Positions 6,611-14,183 are shown, counted from the first letter of the stretch. The stretch is DNA of 15,622 bases from CAYRPO01 sp964426305 (GCA_964426305.1 CAYRPO010000025.1:1-15622); one strand, 5' to 3'. The notes: generated by a model not told the origin, from the sequence alone. Made by a program: numbers and translations.

Positions 6611-7198
6611 CTACGCCCAGAAATGAAAGGCGATCATTGCCGCAAACGCAATTGCGTACAAGATCCAGCCAAATGTGTCTAAGCCGGAACTTTCGATCTT
6701 TTGCCACTTTTTATACGATTTTTTAGAATCAAAGTAGTCTTTGGCGTTGATGCGCAGCCACGCCCAGTTCATGGCGATCACCGCCGTGTAGCAGATGGTG
6801 CAAAAGATACATATGTAGTTGATAACGAACGTGCTTTGCCATAAGTACCAAGCTCCGAAAGCCAAAAAGAACATACTAAACGAGTGCAGGATCAGCCGCA
6901 GTTTTTTGTTAACCTCACCACCGGTCGCGGCGACCAGACCAACGCCTACCAGCACCGCAAAAAACACGATGCACATCAATGAATTTGAAAAACCAAAAAC
7001 CGACGACTGCCACGCATCAAACACGTTGCTGCAACTAAATACGCTGTTGATGTCACATTGCAGCGGTTGCGACGGATTGTCACCATAGTTGATACGCTCA
7101 ATTGCCTGCACAAAAGATGCGGCTAGCCCCGCAAATGAACTGACCGTAAGTACCCACCACAGAACTTTTGGTTTGAATATATGTAAATATGTGCTCAT
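6611..7198 (-). CDS. Vitamin K epoxide reductase (VKOR) family thiol oxidase
   Basis: 195 residues from ATG 7198, with about five hydrophobic helices. By family knowledge it reoxidises a periplasmic thiol oxidase (DsbA-like) and passes electrons to a membrane quinone, like DsbB. The loop cysteine pair is C48 and C56 (CDINSVFSC), and the membrane redox centre is C130-I-F-C133, followed by an additional C136. The motif FSNSL (around 70-74) corresponds to the conserved Asn/Ser region of the family. No thioredoxin domain is fused, and no DsbA-like partner is in the window. An ATG three codons earlier (7207) overlaps a TATAAT, so 7198 is preferred as a leaderless start. It is divergent from the DUF4190-like gene and heads a cluster with the two-cysteine protein and the HAD enzyme. 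Confidence 0.9.
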   Translation of the reverse strand: MSTYLHIFKPKVLWWVLTVSSFAGLAASFVQAIERINYGDNPSQPLQCDINSVFSCSNVFDAWQSSVFGFSNSLMCIVFFAVLVGVGLVAATGGEVNKKLRLILHSFSMFFLAFGAWYLWQSTFVINYICIFCTICYTAVIAMNWAWLRINAKDYFDSKKSYKKWQKIESSGLDTFGWILYAIAFAAMIAFHFWA

Positions 7199-7205
7199 GT
7201 TTTGC

Positions 7206-7211
7206 ATTATA
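7206..7211 (-). promoter_or_regulatory. Consensus -10 hexamer next to the VKOR start
   Basis: TATAAT on the minus strand ends 7 bases before ATG 7198. It overlaps the alternative ATG at 7207. No good -35 was found. Confidence 0.35.
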
Positions 7212-7280
7212 TATGATCTGCAAAGAATATGCCGTGAGGCCCGCCAAAGCCGTACAATCTCGCCAGTATGCCACAGAAGC

Positions 7281-7309
7281 TGGACATCTGTAATGTTTAC
7301 GCTTACTAT
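7281..7309 (+). promoter_or_regulatory. Promoter of the DUF4190-like gene
   Basis: TGGACA (7281-7286), 17-base spacer, TACTAT (7304-7309). The -35 fits 5/6 and the -10 4/6. The UTR would be about 23 bases and holds an AGGA ribosome site before ATG 7339. Confidence 0.4.
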
Positions 7310-7338
7310 AGGGGCAATATCAAGTGACAGGAAATATC

Positions 7339-8286
7339 ATGGACGAACAAAAACCACCAGTACCGCAACAACCATTTCAGGGAACAAACCCGCCACAACC
7401 AGTAGCACAAGCACCGCAACAGCAGCCATTTGCACAACAACCGCCCGCGCAAGCGTATGGCACAGCTCAGCCATTTGCTGGCGCTCCTGTAAGCCCACAA
7501 CAACCACAGCCTGCCACTGGTAGCGACCCGGGCAATACATTGGCGATCATAAGCCTCGTCTGTGCATTGTTTGCGCCAATCGTTGGTTTGCTGCTGGCAA
7601 TTATGGCAAAAAGTCGGTCTAAAAAAGCCGGGTTCAAGAATACGCTGGCCTTTGTATCCATCATCATCAATAGCGCGCTACTAGTCCTAACGGCGTTGGC
7701 AATGATTGGCATCTACATGGCAATGCTCAGCGCAGACAATGCAGAACAGACCAACGAACAGACTAAGGAAAAGATTGCCGGCATCATAGCAAACAAGGAG
7801 CAAGTCACAGATTTAGTCTGGAAAAACATCGATCAGACCAGCGGATCTTCATGGAAACTCATATCGAGTACCACCGGCAACGCGCAGTACCAACTTGTCG
7901 GCACTCAATGTGCGGTGATCTTTGACCAGCCAAACGGAATGACCACAAACAACATAACGAGCACCCAAACAATCGCCGAAGACTTTAGTTCGTCGTTTGC
8001 CGAAAGCATCAACACTGTCAGTAGCACCAACACTGTAGATGGCTTTACTGTCGTCAAAACAGCTCCCATAAGCATCACTTTGTCTTCGCCAAATGCCACC
8101 AAGACAGAATTTGACACCTATGAGCTAAACGCAGATAATGGCACATTTAAAGGCCTCAACGCATCATATATACGCGGTGACTATGCTATCATCGTCTCTG
8201 GAGTCTGCCCTAAGCAAGATGTCAGCAATCTACAAGGTGCAGTCCGCAGCTTCATGCAATCCAAAGAAGCCATACTACAAATGTAA
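7339..8286 (+). CDS. DUF4190-like membrane protein with Pro/Gln-rich N-terminus
   Basis: 315 residues from ATG 7339, preferred over GTG 7324 because AGGA precedes it by about 7 bases. Residues 1-60 are a Pro/Gln-rich, probably disordered cytosolic tail (many PQQ and QPF units). Residues 65-130 hold two hydrophobic helices around a short basic loop (AKSRSKKAGFKN), the pattern of DUF4190 domains (NTLAIISLV...LLLAIMAKS). Residues 135-315 form an exported domain, mostly Ser/Thr/Asn-rich beta strands, with exactly two cysteines (C191, C290). The gene is divergent from VKOR, consistent with an oxidised exported protein. Its function is unknown. The stop faces the polA stop across 36 bases, which hold a 10-bp palindrome AGCAATTGCT (8288-8297) but no clear terminator. 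Confidence 0.8.
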   Translation: MDEQKPPVPQQPFQGTNPPQPVAQAPQQQPFAQQPPAQAYGTAQPFAGAPVSPQQPQPATGSDPGNTLAIISLVCALFAPIVGLLLAIMAKSRSKKAGFKNTLAFVSIIINSALLVLTALAMIGIYMAMLSADNAEQTNEQTKEKIAGIIANKEQVTDLVWKNIDQTSGSSWKLISSTTGNAQYQLVGTQCAVIFDQPNGMTTNNITSTQTIAEDFSSSFAESINTVSSTNTVDGFTVVKTAPISITLSSPNATKTEFDTYELNADNGTFKGLNASYIRGDYAIIVSGVCPKQDVSNLQGAVRSFMQSKEAILQM

Positions 8287-8322
8287 CAGCAATTGCTAAT
8301 GCGAACCTGAAATATGTATCAA

Positions 8323-10968
8323 CTACAGTTCGCCCCAGTTTTGCCCGGTATGCACATCTACAGCAAGTCTGATACCAAGTTCTGGTGCTATGGTTTCCAT
8401 GACCTGTTTCATAGTTTCGGCGACTTTTTCGGCGTCAGCCACAAGACACTCTACCAAGATGCTGTCATGGATCTGTAGCAACTGATGCGGAATATCGGTT
8501 GACACGACATACTGTTCAAATTGTTGTTGCAATTTAACCATGGCCAGCTTCATGATGTCGGCTTCAGTGCCCTGTATGGGCATGTTGACCGCTTGGCGAT
8601 ATGCAGCTTCGCGCACAACAAAATTACTACTTTGAACGTCCGGCGTCGGGCGTCGGCGACCGTACAGTGTTTCAACATAGCCGAGTGACTTGGCTTGCTC
8701 ACGCAATCCTTTTATGTAATCCACCAGCGGCTGTCTTGCGGCAAAATAACGATCGATAAAATCTTTGGCATCGCCAAATGTCATACCGGTCGCGGCGGCC
8801 AAACCGTGCGGACTCATGCCGTACAGCACACCAAAATTAATCGTTTTGGCAGCACTACGCTGTTCCTTTGTGACATCCTCCAGGGCTATGCCGTATACTT
8901 CGGCAGCCGTACGAATATGAATGTCTTCTCCGTTATTGAATACTTCGATCATGTCGGTATCGTGCGCCATAACGGCCGCAAGGCGCAGTTCGAATTGGCT
9001 ATAGTCGGCACTCACAAACACGTGTCCTGGTCGCGCAACAAAGGCTGTGCGAATGGTTTTTCCAAGGTCACTACGAACTGGGATGTTTTGCAAGTTCGGG
9101 TCTGCACTACTCAGTCGGCCCGTTTGCGCAACGGTCATATGAAAAGTCGTATGTACACGCCCGTCAGTTGCTACTTGGTTCGGTAGCGCGTCAACGTACG
9201 TACTTTTCAGCTTGGTGAATTCGCGATACTGGCTGATGCAGTTGATGATCGGATGCATGTCACGCAGTTTGTCGAGTTCGTTGGCGGCCGTACTAAAGCC
9301 TGTTTTACCTTTTTTTACACCTTGCGACGGCAGTTCAAGGTCATCGAACAGTACCTTCGCAAGCTGCTGCGGGCTACTGATGTTAAATTCTTGCTCGGCA
9401 TACCCATAAATGGTTTGTTCAAGATCACTGATCTGGTCTTCGAGCACGCGGCTCATGCGCTCTAGGTATGGTACGTCTAGGCCGATGCCTTCGTATTCCA
9501 TACGCGCCAGCACTGGCACTACTGGCCACTCAATTTCAGTTGTCAGTTTGTTGAGCGCCGTCAGTTTGGCGAGCTCTGCTCGTTGCTGCTCACTCAACAT
9601 CACAAGCGTACCGATATATTGGGCAGCAAATTCGCCAATGTCCTCCGTGGGCACATCGGCCAGATTGGTTGCCTGCAAACCAGCACGCTCAGCAAGCTCG
9701 ACGAAGTCGAGTTCCCTGTCGAGCGAGTTCAGCAAAAAGGCGCCAATCTGTACGTCATGTCCAATGGTTTCATGTGCCAGACCGAGACTATACAGTACTT
9801 TTAGCGAACTTTTGATATCGTAGCCTATGAGTGGCCTGGAAAAGTGTTCGGCAACGTGCGCAAATTGCGTTGGCTCGACAATTGTTACCCATTCTTTTGT
9901 TCCCACAACAACACAGACTGGATCTATACCATGCGCACCACGGCTGCGAGCATAGACATACAGTTCATCTGCAGCTTTGAAACCTGCGGCTTCGAGTGTT
10001 ACTAGTTTAGGGATTGAAGCAAAAGCTGTTGATGATATAGCTGAAGCATGTGCAGCTTCAACCTGATGATTGCCGTTGATAGGCAGATCACTGAGCTGTC
10101 GCAAAATGGCTCGAAATTCAAGCTTTTCCAGATTGGCTCGCAAGCGAGCACCATCAAATTTGTGTACATCCATAGCATCCAGATCAAGCGACAAAGGAGC
10201 GTCAGTAAAGAGCGTAGCAAGTTTTTTACTCATATACGCCGATTCACGACCAGCAACCAATTTGTCATGCACCGCCCCGCTAATCAGATCGATATTTTCG
10301 TATACGCCGTCAAGTGTATCGTATCTCTGTAGCAATGTCGCAGCCGTCTTAGCACCAACTCCCGGAACACCGGGTATATTGTCGCTGCTGTCCCCCTGAA
10401 GCGACTTAAGATCCAGAAACTGATCAGGACGCAGACCGTATTTGGCCGTGAAGCTGTCCGTATGAAACTCTTCTATGTTGCTGAGGCCTTTTTTGAGCGC
10501 ATATACCTTGGTGTGCTTACTGAGGCACTGCAGGGCGTCAAGATCACTGGTAATGAGGATCGTTTCAATTCCCTCGACATCTGCCTTTTTGGCGAGCCCA
10601 GCCATAATGTCATCGGCTTCGTAATCATCCAACTCGTACATAGGCCAACCCAAGCTTTCGAGTAGCTCATGTAAAATCGGAATTTGCACATAAAAATCTG
10701 GTGGTGCTGGCTTACGACCCGCTTTATAGTCAGGAAAGATTTCGAGTCGCTTACGAATGTTCGTCTTGGGTTTGTCCCATGCGACCGCTACATAGTCAGG
10801 TTTTAGTCGTTTAATCACCTCAAGACTGAGTGTCGCAAAACCGTATACGCCGCCAGTAGGAGTACCGTCTGCAGTGCTGAGGTTCGGCATAGCATAATAC
10901 CCACGGTAAAATACGCTTTTCCCGTCGATTAGTACCAGTCGCTTTTTTGGTTCTGTCGCAGCTGACAT
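8323..10968 (-). CDS. polA: DNA polymerase I
   Basis: 881 residues, within the usual length range of full-length Pol I. Residues 1-300 are the 5'-3' exonuclease (FEN) domain: D15, YEADD (116-120), SDLDA (141-145), GDSSDNIPG (192-200) and a helix-hairpin-helix GVPGVGAKTA. Residues about 320-475 correspond to the 3'-5' exonuclease fold but lack the DxE of motif I, so proofreading is probably lost. Residues 475-881 are the polymerase: motif A SADYSQFELR (D655), motif B RSAAKTINFGVLYG (K708, F712, Y716), motif C QIHDS (H834, D835). It removes RNA primers and fills gaps in replication and repair. AGGAGAGG (10977-10984) stands 8 bases before the ATG. The gene follows the PG-binding-like gene by about 74 bases. 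Confidence 0.98.
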   Translation of the reverse strand: MSAATEPKKRLVLIDGKSVFYRGYYAMPNLSTADGTPTGGVYGFATLSLEVIKRLKPDYVAVAWDKPKTNIRKRLEIFPDYKAGRKPAPPDFYVQIPILHELLESLGWPMYELDDYEADDIMAGLAKKADVEGIETILITSDLDALQCLSKHTKVYALKKGLSNIEEFHTDSFTAKYGLRPDQFLDLKSLQGDSSDNIPGVPGVGAKTAATLLQRYDTLDGVYENIDLISGAVHDKLVAGRESAYMSKKLATLFTDAPLSLDLDAMDVHKFDGARLRANLEKLEFRAILRQLSDLPINGNHQVEAAHASAISSTAFASIPKLVTLEAAGFKAADELYVYARSRGAHGIDPVCVVVGTKEWVTIVEPTQFAHVAEHFSRPLIGYDIKSSLKVLYSLGLAHETIGHDVQIGAFLLNSLDRELDFVELAERAGLQATNLADVPTEDIGEFAAQYIGTLVMLSEQQRAELAKLTALNKLTTEIEWPVVPVLARMEYEGIGLDVPYLERMSRVLEDQISDLEQTIYGYAEQEFNISSPQQLAKVLFDDLELPSQGVKKGKTGFSTAANELDKLRDMHPIINCISQYREFTKLKSTYVDALPNQVATDGRVHTTFHMTVAQTGRLSSADPNLQNIPVRSDLGKTIRTAFVARPGHVFVSADYSQFELRLAAVMAHDTDMIEVFNNGEDIHIRTAAEVYGIALEDVTKEQRSAAKTINFGVLYGMSPHGLAAATGMTFGDAKDFIDRYFAARQPLVDYIKGLREQAKSLGYVETLYGRRRPTPDVQSSNFVVREAAYRQAVNMPIQGTEADIMKLAMVKLQQQFEQYVVSTDIPHQLLQIHDSILVECLVADAEKVAETMKQVMETIAPELGIRLAVDVHTGQNWGEL

Positions 10969-10984
10969 ACTTCAAACCTCTCCT

Positions 10985-11004
10985 GTATACCAAAAGTATA
11001 CCAA
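10985..11004. repeat. Tandem GTATACCAA boxes upstream of polA
   Basis: GTATACCAA occurs perfectly twice (10985-10993 and 10996-11004), an 11-base period of about one helical turn. Because GTATAC is self-complementary, the pair can also fold as a 6-bp stem with loop CAAAA. The repeat abuts the polA ribosome site. It could be an operator, a duplicated -10 element (TATACT/TATACA on the minus strand) or a leader hairpin. Confidence 0.5.
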
Positions 11005-11033
11005 GGAACACTCGAAATACGTCATACTGACCG

Positions 11034-11049
11034 CAAAAGCCGCTACGGC
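11034..11049 (-). terminator. Weak intrinsic terminator of the PG-binding-like gene
   Basis: On the minus strand GCCG-TAG-CGGC is followed by TTTT. The stop codon TAG forms the loop. Four GC pairs make a short stem, so termination would be partial at best and polA could still receive read-through. Confidence 0.3.
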
Positions 11050-12140
11050 GCTGATGCTGTTTGAACGGTTGCACTCGCGCCGCTATTTAGAGCAGTCACG
11101 AGCTGCGTAGTCACTTCGTCGATATCGAACACAGCCGATCCCTCTGCGATATAACGTCGCGCAATATCGTTCACATACTGACGAACGGCAAGTCGGTCAA
11201 ACTTGAGCTCGACCGACTTGTCAAATTCAGACACGCTTGTTTGCATCCATGCTACTTTTTGCTTTTCAGTAGGTCGAAACATGACGCCGCTGTACTGTAC
11301 ACCGGTTTTTGCCTTGACCATAGAATTCGCACGTTCCAAGTCATCTTGTAGATCCGCTGCAAACACCCGAGGCCGCACTGTCACTGCGTTAACGTTCACG
11401 ACCGGATTTTCCATAGACGACAGTGCTGTAACAATACTCCGGGTAATAAATTTTGGATCGGACTCAAAACCCACGAGCTCTGGTTGGATAACCAGCTTAC
11501 CCCTGTCTTGGGTGATGTATGCATCTTTGGCTTTTGTTTGCAAACGATGGACTCTATCGGCAACATAGCCAGCAACAAGCCGATCCTGGACCGTCACCGA
11601 CACATCAACCCGCTTGCGCGACAAATACGAAAAGAGTTGTAGGTTGCCGTGCATAGCTTGTTTACTTGCAGTGCTGGTATCAAATGAGGCGCCTATCTGG
11701 CCAGGACGCAGCGTGTGCTGCAAGCCGCCGTCTTGCAGTGTGATAATAGTCTCGTTAGCGCGTGCATCTAGCGCAGTCTTGATTTGCGCTTCACTCATAC
11801 CACCAACGCGCATTGTACCAACATAGGTATACGGTAGAGCGCGACCAGCAAAATGATGGTTGACCCAGACACCTACGGCCGCAAGCGACAGCAGAACAGC
11901 CGCGCTAATCACACAAGAAACTACAAAACCACGCACCATGCTCTTTTTCAAGCGGCTGCGCTTAAAGGCTTTGGCGCCTGCAGCAAAGTCAATTTTGATC
12001 GGTTCGCGGAGCGTCACCCCGCCAGCAACATTTGTTGTTGCCATATTCGACACAAGACTCGTGCCTATACTAGCGGCGTTAATTTGACCACCACCAACAG
12101 GCTGTGCCTCGAATCGTGGACGCGAAAATTCGGTATCCAC
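11043..12140 (-). CDS. Membrane-anchored protein with PG_binding_4-like repeats
   Basis: 365 residues from GTG 12140. A cytosolic N-terminus (about 1-65) is followed by one membrane helix (about 70-93, FVVSCVISAAVLLSLAAVGV) and an exported part. The exported part contains two related lobes of about 110-120 residues. The first opens with VGTMRVGGMSEAQIKTALD, typical of the putative peptidoglycan-binding domain PF12229 (YoaR/VanW-associated), where a strand pair precedes an AxxxL helix. The second lobe includes VVNVNAVTVRPRVFAADLQDDL and ends near the C-terminus. No VanW or L,D-transpeptidase catalytic domain follows. It probably binds or spaces the cell wall. AGGA (12149-12152) lies 8 bases before GTG 12140; a longer TTG start at 12197 lacks a ribosome site. 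The only cysteine is in the membrane helix. Confidence 0.75.
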   Translation of the reverse strand: MDTEFSRPRFEAQPVGGGQINAASIGTSLVSNMATTNVAGGVTLREPIKIDFAAGAKAFKRSRLKKSMVRGFVVSCVISAAVLLSLAAVGVWVNHHFAGRALPYTYVGTMRVGGMSEAQIKTALDARANETIITLQDGGLQHTLRPGQIGASFDTSTASKQAMHGNLQLFSYLSRKRVDVSVTVQDRLVAGYVADRVHRLQTKAKDAYITQDRGKLVIQPELVGFESDPKFITRSIVTALSSMENPVVNVNAVTVRPRVFAADLQDDLERANSMVKAKTGVQYSGVMFRPTEKQKVAWMQTSVSEFDKSVELKFDRLAVRQYVNDIARRYIAEGSAVFDIDEVTTQLVTALNSGASATVQTASAP

Positions 12141-12148
12141 TTTTTGTT

Positions 12149-12152
12149 TCCT
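12149..12152 (-). promoter_or_regulatory. Shine-Dalgarno site deciding GTG 12140
   Basis: AGGA within AAAAAAGGAAACAAAAA on the minus strand stands 8 bases before GTG 12140. The competing TTG at 12197 has none, and the codons between are lysine/AAA-rich as expected of an untranslated A-rich leader. Confidence 0.45.
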
Positions 12153-12243
12153 TTTTTGTTCTTTTGAATTTTTGTGCGAGCTAGTGCGGCTAGCCAATCT
12201 TACTCATATGTAACCACAAGCGTAGTACAAAGGTCAAGAGTTT

Positions 12244-12259
12244 ATGTAAAAGCTTACAT
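12244..12259. other. Hairpin over the stop of the 384-aa gene
   Basis: ATGTAA and TTACAT form a perfect 6-bp stem around a 4-base loop. The TAA stop of the minus-strand gene (12254-12256) sits in one arm. No T-tract follows, so it is not a clear terminator. Confidence 0.4.
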
Positions 12260-13408
12260 TTCTGCGAGCAATGCTGCCCTTAGTTGCGGGTCTAGAGACT
12301 CGATTCGATTCATAAAGAGTCCAAATTCGACCAAATATGCATCAGCCGACCTTTTCGGCTGTACGTCACCGATGGCTCGAATAGACCCGAGATTTAACTC
12401 TAGTTTGGCCGTTGCATCAAGATTGTTCAAAACTGCCACTGGCATATAGTGCGAGCTAGTTACCTCGACTATATCTAGGCCATTTAAGCTAAAATCTGGT
12501 CTGACTATTCGACTACCGTAAGCCTGTAATGCCGCATAAGCATTAAACAACCCTGTTGCATGTTTGCCGGTTGATGTTTCATATTTTTTGGGTGAAACTA
12601 ACACCAGTTCAGTGCCCAGCGTACCATGCAAAAGGCTGATCGAAATTGTACCGTCCGGCAAGATTTTCGGACCAGTCATATTCTTTGGGTGCGGAGCATA
12701 GCCCTCAGCAATAGCCGAAGCGATAAAAAGTTCAAACTCGTTCTCTGCATCAGGAGCAAAGTCTTTGACGATTGCCTTTTCTGCTGGCTTTAATTGCCGC
12801 GTCGCATCAGTCGTAGCTATCAACAAAGCATTTTTGGCGGTATCAGGATCTTGCGACTTCAAAACTTCGTTTGCAGTCACCAGTCGTACCCTGTTTGCCT
12901 TGTTGGCGGCTCCTCTGATATGAAGCATGGTGTTCTCGCCTAGCCGTATTCTTTCGGCTTCTTCGGTGGCGAGCATATGTTCGGTTCGGCCCATCATACC
13001 TAATCGCTCAGAGGATGCCATCACCGAGGCTCTAAGCTCTTCCGGCACAACAAGCTTTGGAATATCTTTAGCTAGAGCACTCCAGAGTGCTACAACCTTG
13101 TCGGGCTCTTCCCCGTCTACATCGAGCGGTGCCCGACCATCTAACTGATATCGTGGAAATACGATACCGCTCCTGCTAGGATCAACCAGCAGAGAGCTAA
13201 CAAACCCTTGTCTAGCCTCCGCACTCATTCGCGCCAAACGATCCATAGCACATTTGCTGTACGGATTTTCCGTGTCACTCAACATACCGATGAATGGATT
13301 GGCCACATCGCGAGCAACATGCATCGAAGTTTGATCAAATGTAAACTCAGCACTTTGCTCGGTTAAAGCCACAACTTCCCTAGCAGTCTCTGTTTCTTTG
13401 CTAACCAT
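12254..13408 (-). CDS. 384-aa cytosolic protein of unknown function
   Basis: No family recognised. The start is set at ATG 13408 because AAGGAG lies 6 bases before it; an ATG five codons earlier (13423) would place that site inside the coding region and has no site of its own. No signal peptide or membrane helix. The N-terminal half is helical and charged (ATEEAERIRLGENT, LTANEVLK-like segments). The C-terminal half looks alpha/beta, with strands TISISLLHGTLGTELVLVS and LNGLDIVEVTSSHYMPVAVL, and ends in a helix (LDPQLRAALLAEM). One cysteine (in YSKCAMD). It is the third gene of an operon after the 43-aa and 133-aa genes, separated from the latter by 74 bases that hold a 5-bp hairpin without a T-tract. 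It may be specific to its lineage. Confidence 0.8.
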   Translation of the reverse strand: MVSKETETAREVVALTEQSAEFTFDQTSMHVARDVANPFIGMLSDTENPYSKCAMDRLARMSAEARQGFVSSLLVDPSRSGIVFPRYQLDGRAPLDVDGEEPDKVVALWSALAKDIPKLVVPEELRASVMASSERLGMMGRTEHMLATEEAERIRLGENTMLHIRGAANKANRVRLVTANEVLKSQDPDTAKNALLIATTDATRQLKPAEKAIVKDFAPDAENEFELFIASAIAEGYAPHPKNMTGPKILPDGTISISLLHGTLGTELVLVSPKKYETSTGKHATGLFNAYAALQAYGSRIVRPDFSLNGLDIVEVTSSHYMPVAVLNNLDATAKLELNLGSIRAIGDVQPKRSADAYLVEFGLFMNRIESLDPQLRAALLAEM

Positions 13409-13414
13409 ATGCTT

Positions 13415-13420
13415 CTCCTT
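13415..13420 (-). promoter_or_regulatory. Shine-Dalgarno site deciding ATG 13408
   Basis: AAGGAG on the minus strand, 6 bases before ATG 13408. It lies within the codons that follow the upstream ATG 13423, so the shorter reading is preferred. Confidence 0.75.
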
Positions 13421-13482
13421 CATTTTGTTTATGATTTACGGGCGCTATAACCTCGCCCCCACAATTTGTTTATTTTCGCCAC

Positions 13483-13884
13483 CTACCCTACTGGGCAGTC
13501 CGAACCGCAGCCTTCACCGGCATCAATACATCTACCATGACGCATGCCGTCATACGGGTCTACCGTTGAATCCGACACCGAATGATCGTTCTGTTTTGCA
13601 AAATCTATGTCAGAACAAATAACACCAACTGTCTCTTGAGCAACTTGCGAAGCCGTACACCTACCATTCTGCGGTTCATTACAAGTGCCGGTCAGTTGCT
13701 TGTCTAGCCCGTCCGCCAGATCGATGAATCCCTTACCTATAGCAAGCAGTGTGCTGCTACGATCAATATCTCCTAGCGCAACGCATATAACCGCATCATC
13801 TACGCATTCAATGCCATACTGACGAACGGTTGCATCAACCTGACGCAATGCTGGGCATTCACCACATTTTATTGATTCTGTCAT
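13483..13884 (-). CDS. 133-aa cysteine-rich protein of unknown function
   Basis: Ten cysteines in 133 residues: C7, C10, C27, C34, C68, C76, C90, C119, C126, C130. C7-x-x-C10 (KCGEC) near the start and C119/C126/C130 (RCIDAGEGCGSDCPVG) at the end look like metal or iron-sulfur ligands, but no known family pattern fits. There is no signal peptide, so disulfides are less likely than metal binding or redox use in the cytosol. Acidic composition, with many Asp residues. The start has AAAAGGTGA about 7-8 bases upstream, overlapping the TGA of the 43-aa gene 14 bases away, so the two are probably coupled. A zinc or Fe-S role is inference from the cysteine count only. Confidence 0.8.
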   Translation of the reverse strand: MTESIKCGECPALRQVDATVRQYGIECVDDAVICVALGDIDRSSTLLAIGKGFIDLADGLDKQLTGTCNEPQNGRCTASQVAQETVGVICSDIDFAKQNDHSVSDSTVDPYDGMRHGRCIDAGEGCGSDCPVG

Positions 13885-13898
13885 ACTTGTTCACCTTT

Positions 13899-14030
13899 TC
13901 AATTAATTAACTCGGTCAATAAACGGATTTCGGTTTTGAGGTTTTGGTTTTCGGCACGCAAGGCGTCGATGATGCTATAAAGCTCTTCGGTGTTGGCAAA
14001 AATTGCATCTGCCACATTTGAACCTTTCAT
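13899..14030 (-). CDS. 43-aa coiled-coil protein
   Basis: ATG 14028-14030, stop TGA 13899-13901. GGAGG stands 6 bases before the ATG, and a perfect TTGACA-17-TATAAT promoter lies just upstream, so expression is well supported despite the small size. Residues 12-42 have a leucine/isoleucine heptad pattern (ELYSIIDALRAENQNLK, then TEIRLLTELIN) typical of a short coiled coil, suggesting dimerisation or docking to a partner. No membrane segment. It is the first gene of the operon with the Cys-rich 133-aa and the 384-aa proteins; it may be a scaffold or regulator of one of them. No family is recognised. Confidence 0.8.
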   Translation of the reverse strand: MKGSNVADAIFANTEELYSIIDALRAENQNLKTEIRLLTELIN

Positions 14031-14057
14031 AACAAACCTCCATTCTTAATGATGCAG

Positions 14058-14068
14058 CGTATTATACG
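14058..14068. promoter_or_regulatory. Candidate operator palindrome over the -10 element
   Basis: CGTATTATACG is a perfect 11-base palindrome around a central T, covering the -10 of the operon promoter. Its position suits a repressor site; the divergent TrmB-type protein is the obvious candidate binder. It is short and partly explained by the TATAAT itself. Confidence 0.35.
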
Positions 14069-14089
14069 ATGGTGGAGTTACTTTGTCAA
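14061..14089 (-). promoter_or_regulatory. Perfect consensus promoter of the three-gene operon
   Basis: Minus strand TTGACA (14084-14089), 17-base spacer, TATAAT (14061-14066). The predicted start is near 14054, giving a UTR of about 24 bases with GGAGG. Confidence 0.85.
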
Positions 14090-14148
14090 TATTTGTTCAC
14101 GAATTTTGCACTATTTATACCTGTTATATATACTTTGTGCCATATGTA

Positions 14149-14177
14149 TTCACATTTTTATGTTTTTGTGTTATGAT
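14149..14177 (+). promoter_or_regulatory. Extended -10 promoter giving a leaderless TrmB-type mRNA
   Basis: TTCACA (14149-14154), 17-base spacer, TGT-TATGAT with the -10 at 14172-14177. The transcript start should fall on the A of ATG 14184, so no UTR or ribosome site is present. Confidence 0.6.
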
Positions 14178-14183
14178 GCATCT

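Noticed and set aside
8695..9186. 163-codon plus-strand frame inside polA
   Set aside because: Lies wholly within conserved polymerase coding sequence on the other strand and has no ribosome site or family.
12190..12207. Five-codon upstream ORF (MSKIG) before the PG-binding-like gene
   Set aside because: Too short to judge, no ribosome site, no evidence of a leader-peptide function.
13440..13458. GGGCG/CGCCC hairpin between the 133-aa and 384-aa genes as a terminator
   Set aside because: Only 5 bp with a 9-base loop and no T-tract on either strand.
14049..14183. N-terminal extension of the TrmB-type protein from ATG 14049
   Set aside because: It would encode a hydrophobic AT-rich stretch, run through the promoters and precede the winged helix unnaturally.
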